The notes: generated by a model not told the origin, from the sequence alone. Counted from the stretch's first letter, positions 7,262-14,080 are shown. The stretch: 14,080 nucleotides of DNA from Flavobacteriia bacterium (GCA_030626085.1 DAOUPQ010000027.1:1-14080), one strand, 5' to 3'. Numbers and translations are program-made.

Positions 7262-8722
7262 TTAATTCACCAAACCATTTTTGATATAGTTTTTACCATT
7301 TTTCATATCATAAATAAAACCGTTTATAATAGCAAAGATTACTTGATTATTTTTGGTTAATAAAAACGTAGGATTTTTACCAAATTGCAAGGGTGATTTT
7401 GGTACGTTATTTTTTGATATTACAATATTTTTGATATTGATGATATTAATTGGGTAGTTGGTATATTTTATATTTTCAGGAATTGAATTCAGACCAATTG
7501 ATGTATATCCTTTTTGAATTATTTCTTCAAAATTCATATTTTCAAGATCTTTACTGTTTGAAATAATCTTTGGGTAAGTTTCACCTATTTTAAAAGTAAG
7601 ATCTTTGGCATCAAGAGTTTTGTAACCGTAATAAGTTGATAGATCGCCAATATCATTGATATGTCCGACATAATAAAAATCAGTATGCTCAATATTATCT
7701 TTTTCTATGTTGTTAATTCCAAGATCAACAGTATAGTTATTTCCCAAATAAGAAAAAGTAACATTAGTAATTTTTAGATCGAAGAGTTTGCGATCATTTT
7801 TCGGAATCTTTTCATAATCAGCCACTTTGATATTTTTGTAGGCTCCTTTTGAAATAGATTGAATGGCTGTTAACAGAGCAGTATAATTCAATTTACGAAT
7901 AAACTGTTTTTCTGTATCGTTTTTATATCCTCCTGATTCTACCAAAATTGTACTTGTGCCCCATTTTTGAATATTATCACCAAAAGCTCTTGGTTCAAAG
8001 TCATCAGAATATCTTCCAACTTGTCCGGGAGCATAATGTTGAATAACAGCATTCATTTGAACAATAATTTTCATAGCATTACCTCTAACATTATTGATGC
8101 TTTTTTCGTAATTATAAGCAGGGGCTAAAAATGAAATAGTTGCAGGTTTTTCTGTTCGTTCAGCGTTGTAATATTTACTTTGATCATGTAAATTAAATCC
8201 AAAACCAGCCTGTAAACTGTCGCGAGCATTTTTTAATATTCTTGATTCGGGTGATTGTAACCTTTGGGCATCACGATTGATATCAATTCCAATGGCATTT
8301 CTGCGATTAAATTTTTCAGCACCATCAGGATTTAGCATAGGAATAAAATGAATTTTTACACCTTTGAGTATTTCTTTATTTTGTTTTAAATAATTAAGAA
8401 TATCAAAAATTGCCATTGTAGCTGTTGGTTCATTACCGTGCATTTGCGACCAAAGCAAAATATTTGTTTTTCCTGAACCTATGCTTATCATTGAAATTGA
8501 TCTTCCTTCAATTGATTTACCTAACACATTTACCTCAAAGCCATTTTCAGATTTTAAAGATTCAATTAAAGGTTGAATTTCATGATGTTTGATGCGCCTT
8601 TTTGTTAATTGTTTTTCTTTGTAAGTATCGTAATCAGCAAATAGGTTTTGATTAAAATTATTGTTTTGTGAATGTAAGGTTATGAATAGAAAAAAAGTTA
8701 AAAAGTATAAGACAAATTTCAT
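7262..8722 (-). CDS. Exported M14 family zinc carboxypeptidase
   Basis: A 486-aa secreted metallocarboxypeptidase. A signal peptide covers about residues 1-18 (hydrophobic FVLYFLTFFLFI). The M14 catalytic domain runs from about 45 to 295. Zinc ligands are H95 and E98 (MHGNE) and H179 (NLHDQ). The carboxylate-binding pair is N149-R150 (DINRD), and the general base is E262 in ILVESGGY. All catalytic residues are intact. Residues from about 300 to 486 form a C-terminal region I do not recognise. It is rich in Asn, Ile and Lys, lacks further cysteines, and shows no obvious C-terminal sorting domain. Substrates could be peptides or peptidoglycan stems; the sequence does not decide. The amidase remnant and then the M48 gene lie upstream on the same strand, and no separate promoter is evident. 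Confidence 0.9.
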   Translation of the reverse strand: MKFVLYFLTFFLFITLHSQNNNFNQNLFADYDTYKEKQLTKRRIKHHEIQPLIESLKSENGFEVNVLGKSIEGRSISMISIGSGKTNILLWSQMHGNEPTATMAIFDILNYLKQNKEILKGVKIHFIPMLNPDGAEKFNRRNAIGIDINRDAQRLQSPESRILKNARDSLQAGFGFNLHDQSKYYNAERTEKPATISFLAPAYNYEKSINNVRGNAMKIIVQMNAVIQHYAPGQVGRYSDDFEPRAFGDNIQKWGTSTILVESGGYKNDTEKQFIRKLNYTALLTAIQSISKGAYKNIKVADYEKIPKNDRKLFDLKITNVTFSYLGNNYTVDLGINNIEKDNIEHTDFYYVGHINDIGDLSTYYGYKTLDAKDLTFKIGETYPKIISNSKDLENMNFEEIIQKGYTSIGLNSIPENIKYTNYPINIINIKNIVISKNNVPKSPLQFGKNPTFLLTKNNQVIFAIINGFIYDMKNGKNYIKNGLVN

Positions 8723-8739
8723 GAGATTGGATTAATTAT

Positions 8740-8928
8740 TTATTTTTCAGGAACAGGTTTCCAATTGTATTTTGAAGTTTTTTTTCTAATATTATTGATA
8801 AAATCTATGCTCGGATCAGTTTTTTTAGTTCGATAATTTGGATCTCTTTCTAACCAGAGTGGATGATTTTCAAAATTTGTATATTCTAAATGACCAATAA
8901 TATATTCTATATCAGGATTTTTACTGTT
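8740..8928 (-). pseudogene. C-terminal remnant of an N-acetylmuramoyl-L-alanine amidase (Amidase_2-like)
   Basis: A 62-codon open frame ends with TAA at 8740-8742 and begins directly after two tandem in-frame TAA codons (8929-8934). It contains no Met codon and no GTG or TTG start. The decoded peptide carries DIEYIIGHLEYTNFE, ENHPLWLERDPNYRT and KKTDPSIDF blocks. These resemble the end of Bacteroidota amidases. By comparison with AmpD-type Amidase_2 enzymes, the His of IIGH and the Asp of KTDP would be two zinc ligands and the Lys of KTDP an active-site residue. The N-terminal half of the domain, including the other zinc histidine, is absent. The fragment starts 10 nt after the M48 stop, and no other amidase segment is visible nearby, which fits a deletion. 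The M14 start follows 17 nt downstream. I infer it is not translated. Confidence 0.72.
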
Positions 8929-8938
8929 TTATTATAGT

Positions 8939-9724
8939 CTATTTAACCGGAGCCGCATAACCATTGGCTAAAATAGCTGCTTTTATTTCTTCTATTCTAT
9001 GAGGTCCGCTGGGGTGTGTACTTGAAAATTCAGGTACTCTTTGTCCGCCGGAAGCTTTATCTAAAATATTCATTACCTCAATGAATTCATAGGGGTTATA
9101 GCCTGCATCAATCATACATTTAACACCAAATTGGTCACTTTCCAATTCATCTTCCCTGCCATACTTCATATTTATAACATTAGCTACCATGGCAGCCACT
9201 TGTCCTGTACCTTCGGTTCCGGCCATAACTCCAGTAATAATGCCTTGGGTAAGGTCTTGTTTGGCAATTCTTTCTGCGGAATGCCTTCCAACTACATGAC
9301 CTATTTCATGACCTATTACACCGGCGAGTTGATCTTCATTTTGTAAAAGTTTGAATAACCCATAAGTTACAAATACCTGACCTCCCGGAAGCGCAAAAGC
9401 ATTAACAATTTCGGGATCTCGAAGCAAATGGAAATCATAATTATAAGGAGTTTCTCTGGCAATACTAGTCATGACTAATTTTTTACCTATTTGATCAACT
9501 AGAGATTGAGCTTCCTGATCAGGATATAAACCACCATATTGTCTAGCCATCTCAGGGGCGCTTTGTAAACCAATTGCAATTTCTTCTTCGGTGGTTAAAG
9601 AAATATGTTGTTTTTTGCCTGTGTATTCGTTTACTTCTGTTCTTGAACAGTACTGAATATAGGCAAATAAAATAATTGCTCCACCTATTATAAGTCTCAT
9701 TTTTAAACTTCCTAGTCTTCTCAT
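8939..9724 (-). CDS. Membrane-anchored M48 family metallopeptidase
   Basis: A 261-aa zinc protease of the M48 (HtpX/Oma1/BepA-like) family. One N-terminal membrane segment lies at about 10-24; a Cys at 26 directly after it could be a lipoprotein-like site, but the preceding residues are not a good lipobox. The catalytic HEIGH motif is at 139-143, and the third zinc ligand is E195 in EDELESDQFG. The C-terminal STHPSGPHR block (236-244) is characteristic of secreted M48 relatives such as BepA. The likely role is envelope protein quality control, but there is no TPR domain. A second ATG at codon 9 would shorten the tail before the membrane segment. The gene is preceded by 142 nt of intergenic DNA and followed by the amidase remnant. 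Confidence 0.9.
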   Translation of the reverse strand: MRRLGSLKMRLIIGGAIILFAYIQYCSRTEVNEYTGKKQHISLTTEEEIAIGLQSAPEMARQYGGLYPDQEAQSLVDQIGKKLVMTSIARETPYNYDFHLLRDPEIVNAFALPGGQVFVTYGLFKLLQNEDQLAGVIGHEIGHVVGRHSAERIAKQDLTQGIITGVMAGTEGTGQVAAMVANVINMKYGREDELESDQFGVKCMIDAGYNPYEFIEVMNILDKASGGQRVPEFSSTHPSGPHRIEEIKAAILANGYAAPVK

Positions 9725-9757
9725 ATTTAATGGTATTTAAGTTTGGTTAATTGATTG

Positions 9758-9765
9758 TAAAGGTA
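9758..9765 (-). promoter_or_regulatory. Candidate -7 element for the M48 gene
   Basis: TACCTTTA on the minus strand matches seven of eight positions of TAnnTTTG and ends 33 nt before the ATG. On that strand it is immediately preceded by an 11-nt T run (9765-9775). The same octamer lies upstream of pyk. No -33 TTG is found. Confidence 0.3.
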
Positions 9766-9784
9766 AAAAAAAAAAGAATATCCA

Positions 9785-9814
9785 TTAGAATTTAAAAAAA
9801 CGATAAAATTCTAA
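9785..9814 (-). terminator. AT-rich hairpin downstream of pyk, possible terminator
   Basis: TTAGAATTT (9785-9793) and AAATTCTAA (9806-9814) form a perfect 9-bp stem with a 12-nt loop. On the minus strand it lies 52 nt after the pyk stop, and a T run (9765-9775) begins 9 nt past its 3' arm. Position and T run fit termination of the acpP-to-pyk operon. The stem has only one G-C pair per arm and would be weak. Confidence 0.4.
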
Positions 9815-9866
9815 AAAAATAGCACTAATATAAATTGTTTATAATTTATTGGAATACGATAATCCA

Positions 9867-11291
9867 CTATAATTGTGATATACGCATGGTATTTACCATA
9901 CCTTTATCTTTAATGGGCATGGCATTTAAATTGATAATAAAATTACCCTTTTCTGCATAACCTTTTTCGAGTGTCATTTGATTGATATCCTCCACACTTT
10001 CATCTGTGCTTGTTGATTTGTCATAATAATAGGCTTTAACTCCCCAAAGTAAATTTAGCATTGCTAAAATTCGTTTATTATCCGTAAAAGCTAAAATATT
10101 TGATTTTGGTCTCCAGGCAGATATTTGAAATGCAGTATATCCACTGTGCGTTAAAGTAGTAATTGTGGTTGCATTAATAGAGTCAGCAAGATTTGCAGCC
10201 TGTTGGCAAATAGATTTCGTAATAAAACGTTCATTGATACACTGTATATGAGCAATAGGGTTTCTTACAAATTCAGAATCTTCAACACTTTCAATTATAT
10301 CTCTCATTACTGTTATAACATCTTTAGGAAACGCTCCAATAGAAGTTTCACCAGATAGCATTACCGCATCAGCCCCATCCATTATTGAATTTGCCACATC
10401 ATTAACCTCTGCTCTTGTTGGCACCTGATTTACAATCATTGATTCCATCATTTGGGTAGCAATAATCACAGGAATTCTAGCTTCTTTTGCTTTTCTAACC
10501 AATTTTTTTTGTACTATCGGCACCTGATCCATAGGAATTTCAACTCCCAGATCACCCCTGGCTACCATTAGTCCATCACAATGACTGGTTATATTATTAA
10601 TATTTTCAACAGCTTCAGGTTTTTCAATTTTTGCAATAACCGGAATTATGTGATTGGAATGTCCTTTTATAAAGTCATTAAGCATTTTAAGATCTTCAGC
10701 AGTACGTACAAATGATAGAGCAATCCAATCAACTTCTTGTTGAATAGCAAATAGAACATCAATTTTATCTTTTTTTGTTAAAGCTGGAAGAGAAATTTTT
10801 GTCAATGGAAGATTAACACCTTTTTTGGATTTTAGTTTACCACCTCTTAAAACTTTCGTTTTAACATTTTTTTCTCCATCTGTTTCAAGAACTTCAAAAA
10901 GTAGTTTGCCATCATCAACTAAAATATGCTCACCGGGTTTAACATCTTTTGGAAATTTTTTATAGGTCATATAGGCTCTTTGGGCATTTCCTTCACATTT
11001 TATAGTTGTAAAAGTAAAAATATCGCCAATTTTTAATTTTACTTTTTCACGCATTACACCAACTCGTAATTTAGGGCCTTGTAGATCGGCTAAAACAGCA
11101 ACGTTAAATCCTCTCTTCTTATTGATCTCTCTTATATCTTTTATTCTGGCTGCAACATTTTCATGATCGGCATGCGAAAAGTTTATTCTAAAAACATTAA
11201 CACCTAAAATCATCAGTTCTTCAAGAATTTCCTTTGAATTAATAGCAGGACCCACAGTTGCTACAATTTTGGTTTTCTTTCTTTCTTTCAT
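9867..11291 (-). CDS. pyk: Pyruvate kinase
   Basis: Transfers phosphate from phosphoenolpyruvate to ADP at the end of glycolysis. The 474-aa protein has an A domain with N-terminal KIVATVGP, phosphate-binding R35 (FRINFSH), and a B domain (about 75-160). The catalytic core follows: K221 and E223 (IAKIEKPE), D247 (ARGDLG), TQMMESM (279-285) and MLSGETS (311-317). The C domain covers about 345-474, with no extra PEP-utiliser domain. The stretch DLQGPKLRV (69-77) has the L, Q, K and V residues reported for the K+-independent class, in place of the T, K, E and T of muscle enzyme positions 113/114/117/120. It is the last gene of the acpP-fabF-rnc-IPExxxVDY group. A 92-nt gap with a -7-like box at 11312-11319 suggests an additional own promoter. 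Confidence 0.96.
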   Translation of the reverse strand: MKERKKTKIVATVGPAINSKEILEELMILGVNVFRINFSHADHENVAARIKDIREINKKRGFNVAVLADLQGPKLRVGVMREKVKLKIGDIFTFTTIKCEGNAQRAYMTYKKFPKDVKPGEHILVDDGKLLFEVLETDGEKNVKTKVLRGGKLKSKKGVNLPLTKISLPALTKKDKIDVLFAIQQEVDWIALSFVRTAEDLKMLNDFIKGHSNHIIPVIAKIEKPEAVENINNITSHCDGLMVARGDLGVEIPMDQVPIVQKKLVRKAKEARIPVIIATQMMESMIVNQVPTRAEVNDVANSIMDGADAVMLSGETSIGAFPKDVITVMRDIIESVEDSEFVRNPIAHIQCINERFITKSICQQAANLADSINATTITTLTHSGYTAFQISAWRPKSNILAFTDNKRILAMLNLLWGVKAYYYDKSTSTDESVEDINQMTLEKGYAEKGNFIINLNAMPIKDKGMVNTMRISQL

Positions 11292-11311
11292 TTAATTATA
11301 GTTTAAATTTT

Positions 11312-11319
11312 TAAAGGTA
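11312..11319 (-). promoter_or_regulatory. Candidate -7 element for pyk
   Basis: TACCTTTA on the minus strand (seven of eight positions of TAnnTTTG) ends 20 nt before the pyk ATG, within the longest gap inside the fabF-to-pyk group. It would allow pyk to be expressed separately from fatty-acid genes. No -33 TTG is seen. Confidence 0.35.
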
Positions 11320-11383
11320 TTCGATGGAACTCGCTTATAATAACTCTTTTGTGTATTAAATTTTTTATGTGCTCATTTTGTAA

Positions 11384-11851
11384 TTAAAAAATTAAGTAAT
11401 CCTTTGATTTTAGCTCATAAGGGTTAATAGTATATGAAGTTATGATTTTTTTTGTATTGTTAATTTTTAATAAAATTTCATGTAATTCTGTTTGATTTAT
11501 TTGTCCGCTGATCTTGATAAAAAAATCTACTTGCTTTTTTTCTGAAATCAAATAAGTGGTTTTAGATTCGTCATTAAATAAATTACTATCGTTATTTTGA
11601 ATTTCTTCGGTTTTAACATATTTATTAGTTATTAACGACCAATATGTCATCGAATTAACATCTTTATAATCAAAGAATGAAAAACTACAATTATTAATCT
11701 CGAAATCCAGGTCTTCTTTGCAGCGTTTCAACTTTAAACCTAAAGATTTGTTTAAAAAAAAAGCCATTCTAAAATCTTCTAAAGAAGAGTGGATTCCGAT
11801 TAATGTATAATCGTGTTCGTATTCAAAATCTAATTGAAGAGTTTTTGACAC
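11384..11851 (-). CDS. IPExxxVDY family protein, unknown function
   Basis: A 155-aa cytosolic protein with no signal peptide or membrane segment. It resembles the small Bacteroidota family named for an IPExxxVDY motif, found between rnc and pyk. Here the motif region reads ISEKKQVDF (102-110), so the Pro is Ser and the Tyr is Phe. Other family-like blocks are YTLIGIHSS (15-23), FRMAFFLNK (27-35) and the C-terminal YELKSKDYLIF. The start is GTG at 11849-11851: an in-frame TAA lies three codons upstream and the next Met is codon 29. It starts 16 nt after the rnc stop, so it is very probably co-transcribed. No function is known to me; conserved linkage with rnc and pyk is the only hint. Confidence 0.78.
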   Translation of the reverse strand: MSKTLQLDFEYEHDYTLIGIHSSLEDFRMAFFLNKSLGLKLKRCKEDLDFEINNCSFSFFDYKDVNSMTYWSLITNKYVKTEEIQNNDSNLFNDESKTTYLISEKKQVDFFIKISGQINQTELHEILLKINNTKKIITSYTINPYELKSKDYLIF

Positions 11852-11867
11852 TTTTATTTAAAAATTA

Positions 11868-12602
11868 TTATTGTTCAATTTCTTTTTGCAGTTTATAATA
11901 CGCTCGTTTTGAGGCAATTTCTTCGGCTTTCTTTTTTGAAGTTGCTCTGCCTTTTGAGATGAGTTCCTGATCAATAAACAATTTAACACTAAAATGTTTA
12001 AGAGAATCATTGCCGGTATCTTCGTAATTAATATACTTGATCTTTTTTTTATTTTTTTGACACCACTCAATCAAAACACTTTTATAACTGGTAATTTTCC
12101 CTTCTAATCTTTCTATATCAACATAGGGTTCAATTACATTTCTATAAATAAATTTTTCACAAAACAGATAACCTTTATCAAGGTGGATTGCTCCAATAAA
12201 AGCTTCAAAAAGATTACCGTAAATGTTATCGCCATAATTTTGGCTTGAAAGATTACTTTCAACAAATTTTATTAAACCCAGATCACGTCCTAATTCGTTT
12301 AAATGTTCTCTGCTTACAATTTTTGATCTCATTTGGGTAAGCGTACCTTCGTTAGCTCTGGGCATTTTTTTATAGAGGTAATTTGCAATAACTGATCCTA
12401 AAATAGCATCACCTAAAAATTCAAGTCTTTCATAATTAATGGGAAAACCAGAGTCATCAGTTTTTTTTGATGAGCTATGAGTGAAAGCTTCTTTATAAAA
12501 ATTAATTTTTGAAGGTTTATAGCCTAATATTTTTTTCATATTAATATAAAAAGCTTCTTCTTTTTCGGATTTATAGCTTCTTATTTTACTTATGATATTC
12601 AT
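11868..12602 (-). CDS. rnc: Ribonuclease III
   Basis: A dsRNA-specific endonuclease that processes rRNA precursors and structured mRNAs; it works as a dimer with Mg2+. The 244-aa protein has an RNase III domain (about 20-160) with the signature YERLEFLGDA (E58, E61, D65), followed by GNLFEAFIGAIHLDKGY. E133 aligns with E. coli E117, but the E. coli D114 position is N130. A dsRNA-binding domain follows at about 172-242, ending with the helix TSKKKAEEIASKRAYYKL. The N-terminus is about 20 residues longer than in E. coli. The ATG lies 8 nt after the fabF stop and no better start is seen, so translation is probably coupled to fabF. The downstream gene starts 16 nt later. Confidence 0.95.
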   Translation of the reverse strand: MNIISKIRSYKSEKEEAFYINMKKILGYKPSKINFYKEAFTHSSSKKTDDSGFPINYERLEFLGDAILGSVIANYLYKKMPRANEGTLTQMRSKIVSREHLNELGRDLGLIKFVESNLSSQNYGDNIYGNLFEAFIGAIHLDKGYLFCEKFIYRNVIEPYVDIERLEGKITSYKSVLIEWCQKNKKKIKYINYEDTGNDSLKHFSVKLFIDQELISKGRATSKKKAEEIASKRAYYKLQKEIEQ

Positions 12603-12610
12603 AAAGGTAT

Positions 12611-13864
12611 TTATGTTTCAATTTTTTTGAAAAGGATGCAAGCATTATGACCACCAAAACCAAAGGTATTACTCATTGCAACATTAATACCACGCTTTTG
12701 AGCTTTATTAAAAGTAAGATTTAATTTATGATCAATTTGATCGTCATCAGTGAAGTGATTTATTGTGGGAGGAACAATACTATTTTTAATTGATAAAATT
12801 GAGGCAACTGCTTCAATAGCACCTGCAGCACCGAGTAAGTGGCCTGTCATTGATTTGGTAGAGTTGATATTAATCTCATAAGCATAATCTCCAAAAACAG
12901 CTTGAATTGCTTTTAGTTCGGCAATATCACCAAGTGGAGTAGAAGTGCCGTGAACATTAATAGTATCAACTTCTTCAGGTTTGATATTTGCGTTTGTCAA
13001 GCAATTGTTCATTACATTTTTAGCGCCCAAACCTTCTGGGTGAGGAGCTGTAATGTGATGTGCATCCGCTGATAATCCACCGCCAATCATTTCAGCATAA
13101 ATTTTAGCGCCACGAGCTTTAGCGTGTTCGTATTCTTCCAAAATTAATGCACCTGAGCCTTCTCCTAAGACAAAACCATCTCGGTCTTTATCAAAAGGTC
13201 TTGAAGCAGTTTTTGGATCATCATTCCTGGTAGATATCGCGTGCATTGCGTTAAATCCACCCATACCAACAATATTTATAGCAGCTTCTGAACCACCTGC
13301 AACAAAAATATCAGCCTGACCTAATCTGATATAATTATAAGCATCAATTAATGAATTTGCAGAAGATGCACAAGCTGAAACGGTTGTAAAATTTGGACCG
13401 TGAAAACCATATTTGATAGAAATTTGTCCCGGAGCAATGTCGGCAATCATTTTAGGAATAAGAAAAGGATTAAAACGTGGAGTTCCATCACCTTTAGCAA
13501 AATTGATAACTTCATTTTGAAAAGTTTCTAAACCACCAATGCCAGCTCCCCAAATAACACCTATTCTGTTTAAGTCTTCTTTTTCAAGATCTAAACCCGA
13601 GTCAGTAATAGCTTCATCAGATGCTATCATGGCATATTGGGTAAATTTATCCATCCTACGCGCCTCTTTCCTGTCAATATAGTCGGTAACATTAAAGTTT
13701 TTAAGCTCGCAAGCAAAATGAGTTTTAAATTTTGTGGTATCAAAATGAGTAATTGGAGCAGCGCCGCTAACACCATTAACCAACCCTTTCCAGTATTCTG
13801 AAATATTATTACCAATGGGAGTTAATGCCCCAAGGCCTGTTACAACAACTCGTTTTAATTCCAT
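12611..13864 (-). CDS. fabF: Beta-ketoacyl-ACP synthase II
   Basis: Condenses malonyl-ACP with acyl-ACP in fatty-acid elongation. The 417-aa protein has the thiolase-fold Cys-His-His active site: C165 in TVSACASSAN, H305 in NVHGTSTPLGD and H342 in MTGHLLGAAG, with the conserved K337 five residues before it. The glycine-rich FGFGGHNACI (401-410) closes the active-site loop. Length and motifs match KASII rather than KASIII, which would be near 320 aa. It lies 93 nt downstream of acpP with a hairpin in between, and 8 nt upstream of rnc. Its first residues (ELKRVVVTGLGALTP) fit the family start. The AT-rich upstream sequence contains no clear -33/-7 pair. Confidence 0.97.
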   Translation of the reverse strand: MELKRVVVTGLGALTPIGNNISEYWKGLVNGVSGAAPITHFDTTKFKTHFACELKNFNVTDYIDRKEARRMDKFTQYAMIASDEAITDSGLDLEKEDLNRIGVIWGAGIGGLETFQNEVINFAKGDGTPRFNPFLIPKMIADIAPGQISIKYGFHGPNFTTVSACASSANSLIDAYNYIRLGQADIFVAGGSEAAINIVGMGGFNAMHAISTRNDDPKTASRPFDKDRDGFVLGEGSGALILEEYEHAKARGAKIYAEMIGGGLSADAHHITAPHPEGLGAKNVMNNCLTNANIKPEEVDTINVHGTSTPLGDIAELKAIQAVFGDYAYEININSTKSMTGHLLGAAGAIEAVASILSIKNSIVPPTINHFTDDDQIDHKLNLTFNKAQKRGINVAMSNTFGFGGHNACILFKKIET

Positions 13865-13899
13865 ATAAATGGTATAAATAATTTCGTTTAAATCACAAA

Positions 13900-13936
13900 A
13901 ACTACGAGCATATACTTTATAGTTGCGCTCGTAGTT
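13900..13936 (-). terminator. Hairpin with T run between acpP and fabF (attenuator or mRNA-end former)
   Basis: AACTACGAGC (13900-13909) and GCTCGTAGTT (13927-13936) form a perfect 10-bp stem around a 17-nt loop. Read on the minus strand, in the direction of transcription, the second arm runs into TTTTTGTGATTT. It lies 21 nt after the acpP stop and 35 nt before the fabF ATG. This looks like an intrinsic terminator. Because fabF, rnc and the rest follow closely, partial read-through is likely, giving more acpP than fabF transcript. Confidence 0.68.
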
Positions 13937-13957
13937 ATATTATATAATTGTAAATAA

Positions 13958-14080
13958 TTATTTAGCTTCAGTAATATAGCTAATGGCTTGACCTACTGTA
14001 CTGATATTTTCGGCTTGATCATCTGGTATTTGGATATCAAATTCTTTTTCAAATTCCATGATCAACTCTACAGTATCTAG
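13958..14080 (-). CDS. acpP: Acyl carrier protein, C-terminal part (cut by the window edge)
   Basis: The last 40 codons of acyl carrier protein, reading LDTVELIMEF at the window edge and ending VGQAISYITEAK. The acidic helix II (VELIMEFEKEF) and the IPDDQAE loop are typical of ACP. The phosphopantetheine serine of the DSLD motif should be the codon immediately outside the window. The protein carries growing acyl chains in fatty-acid synthesis and is the substrate carrier for the FabF encoded next to it. It is the first visible gene of the minus-strand acpP-fabF-rnc group. It was recognised by translating the edge sequence, since its start lies off the window. Confidence 0.95.
   Translation of the reverse strand, partial: LDTVELIMEFEKEFDIQIPDDQAENISTVGQAISYITEAK

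Noticed and set aside
9131..9346. 71-codon plus-strand open frame inside the M48 gene
   Set aside because: Lies opposite the HEIGH-coding region and is explained by the M48 gene.
11858..12070. 70-codon minus-strand open frame overlapping the end of rnc
   Set aside because: Alternate frame of the dsRNA-binding domain of rnc; its lysine-rich composition reflects the rnc sequence.
12602..12609. TACCTTTA (minus strand) at the rnc start
   Set aside because: Overlaps the rnc ATG, so it cannot be a normal -7 box for that gene; most likely coincidental.
13627..13815. 62-codon minus-strand open frame inside fabF
   Set aside because: Alternate frame of fabF with no start context or motif.
1..14080. 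Possible mobile element, CRISPR array, tRNA/rRNA or novel defence system
   Set aside because: No transposase, integrase, repeat array, tRNA-like cloverleaf or defence-type gene is visible; all large frames are housekeeping or common envelope families and gaps are under 220 nt.

Overview
The window looks like a chromosomal segment of a low-GC member of the Bacteroidota, most likely the class Flavobacteriia. The reasons are the AT-rich sequence, start codons without Shine-Dalgarno sequences, TAnnTTTG-like -7 elements upstream of several genes, and the gene order acpP-fabF-rnc-(IPExxxVDY protein)-pyk, which I recall as typical of that group. Species cannot be named from the sequence alone. Nearly everything here is conserved housekeeping DNA. 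I see no phage, transposon, CRISPR array, tRNA, rRNA, defence island or biosynthetic cluster, and no convincing new multi-gene system.

Layout, left to right. (1) 1-1548, plus strand: alanine racemase (alr) and the mechanosensitive channel mscL, closed by a strong hairpin at 1570-1602 that also faces the convergent operon. (2) 1607-3184, minus strand: methionine aminopeptidase (map) followed 9 nt later by a GTG-started class I methyltransferase. (3) 3337-4608, plus strand: an acetyl-CoA hydrolase/CoA-transferase family enzyme, divergent from map. (4) 4628-7188, minus strand: a small HAD-type phosphatase with its own upstream region, and a gpmI operon (phosphoglycerate mutase plus an exported thioredoxin-fold protein 10 nt downstream). 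(5) 7262-9724, minus strand: an exported M14 zinc carboxypeptidase and a membrane-anchored M48 metallopeptidase. Between them lies the C-terminal remnant of an N-acetylmuramoyl-L-alanine amidase that has no start codon. (6) 9867-14080, minus strand: acpP (cut by the right edge), fabF, rnc, a small IPExxxVDY-type protein and pyk. A hairpin with a T run separates acpP from fabF.

Functionally, the window combines lower glycolysis (gpmI, pyk), fatty-acid elongation (acpP, fabF), RNA processing (rnc), protein N-terminal maturation (map), cell-wall precursor supply (alr), osmotic safety (mscL) and envelope proteolysis (M48, M14). The most useful observations are the unannotated amidase remnant, a methyltransferase whose N-terminal zinc ribbon appears to have lost all four cysteines, an RNase III with Asn at a catalytic Asp position, a pyruvate kinase with the residue signature of the K+-independent class, and the acpP/fabF hairpin.
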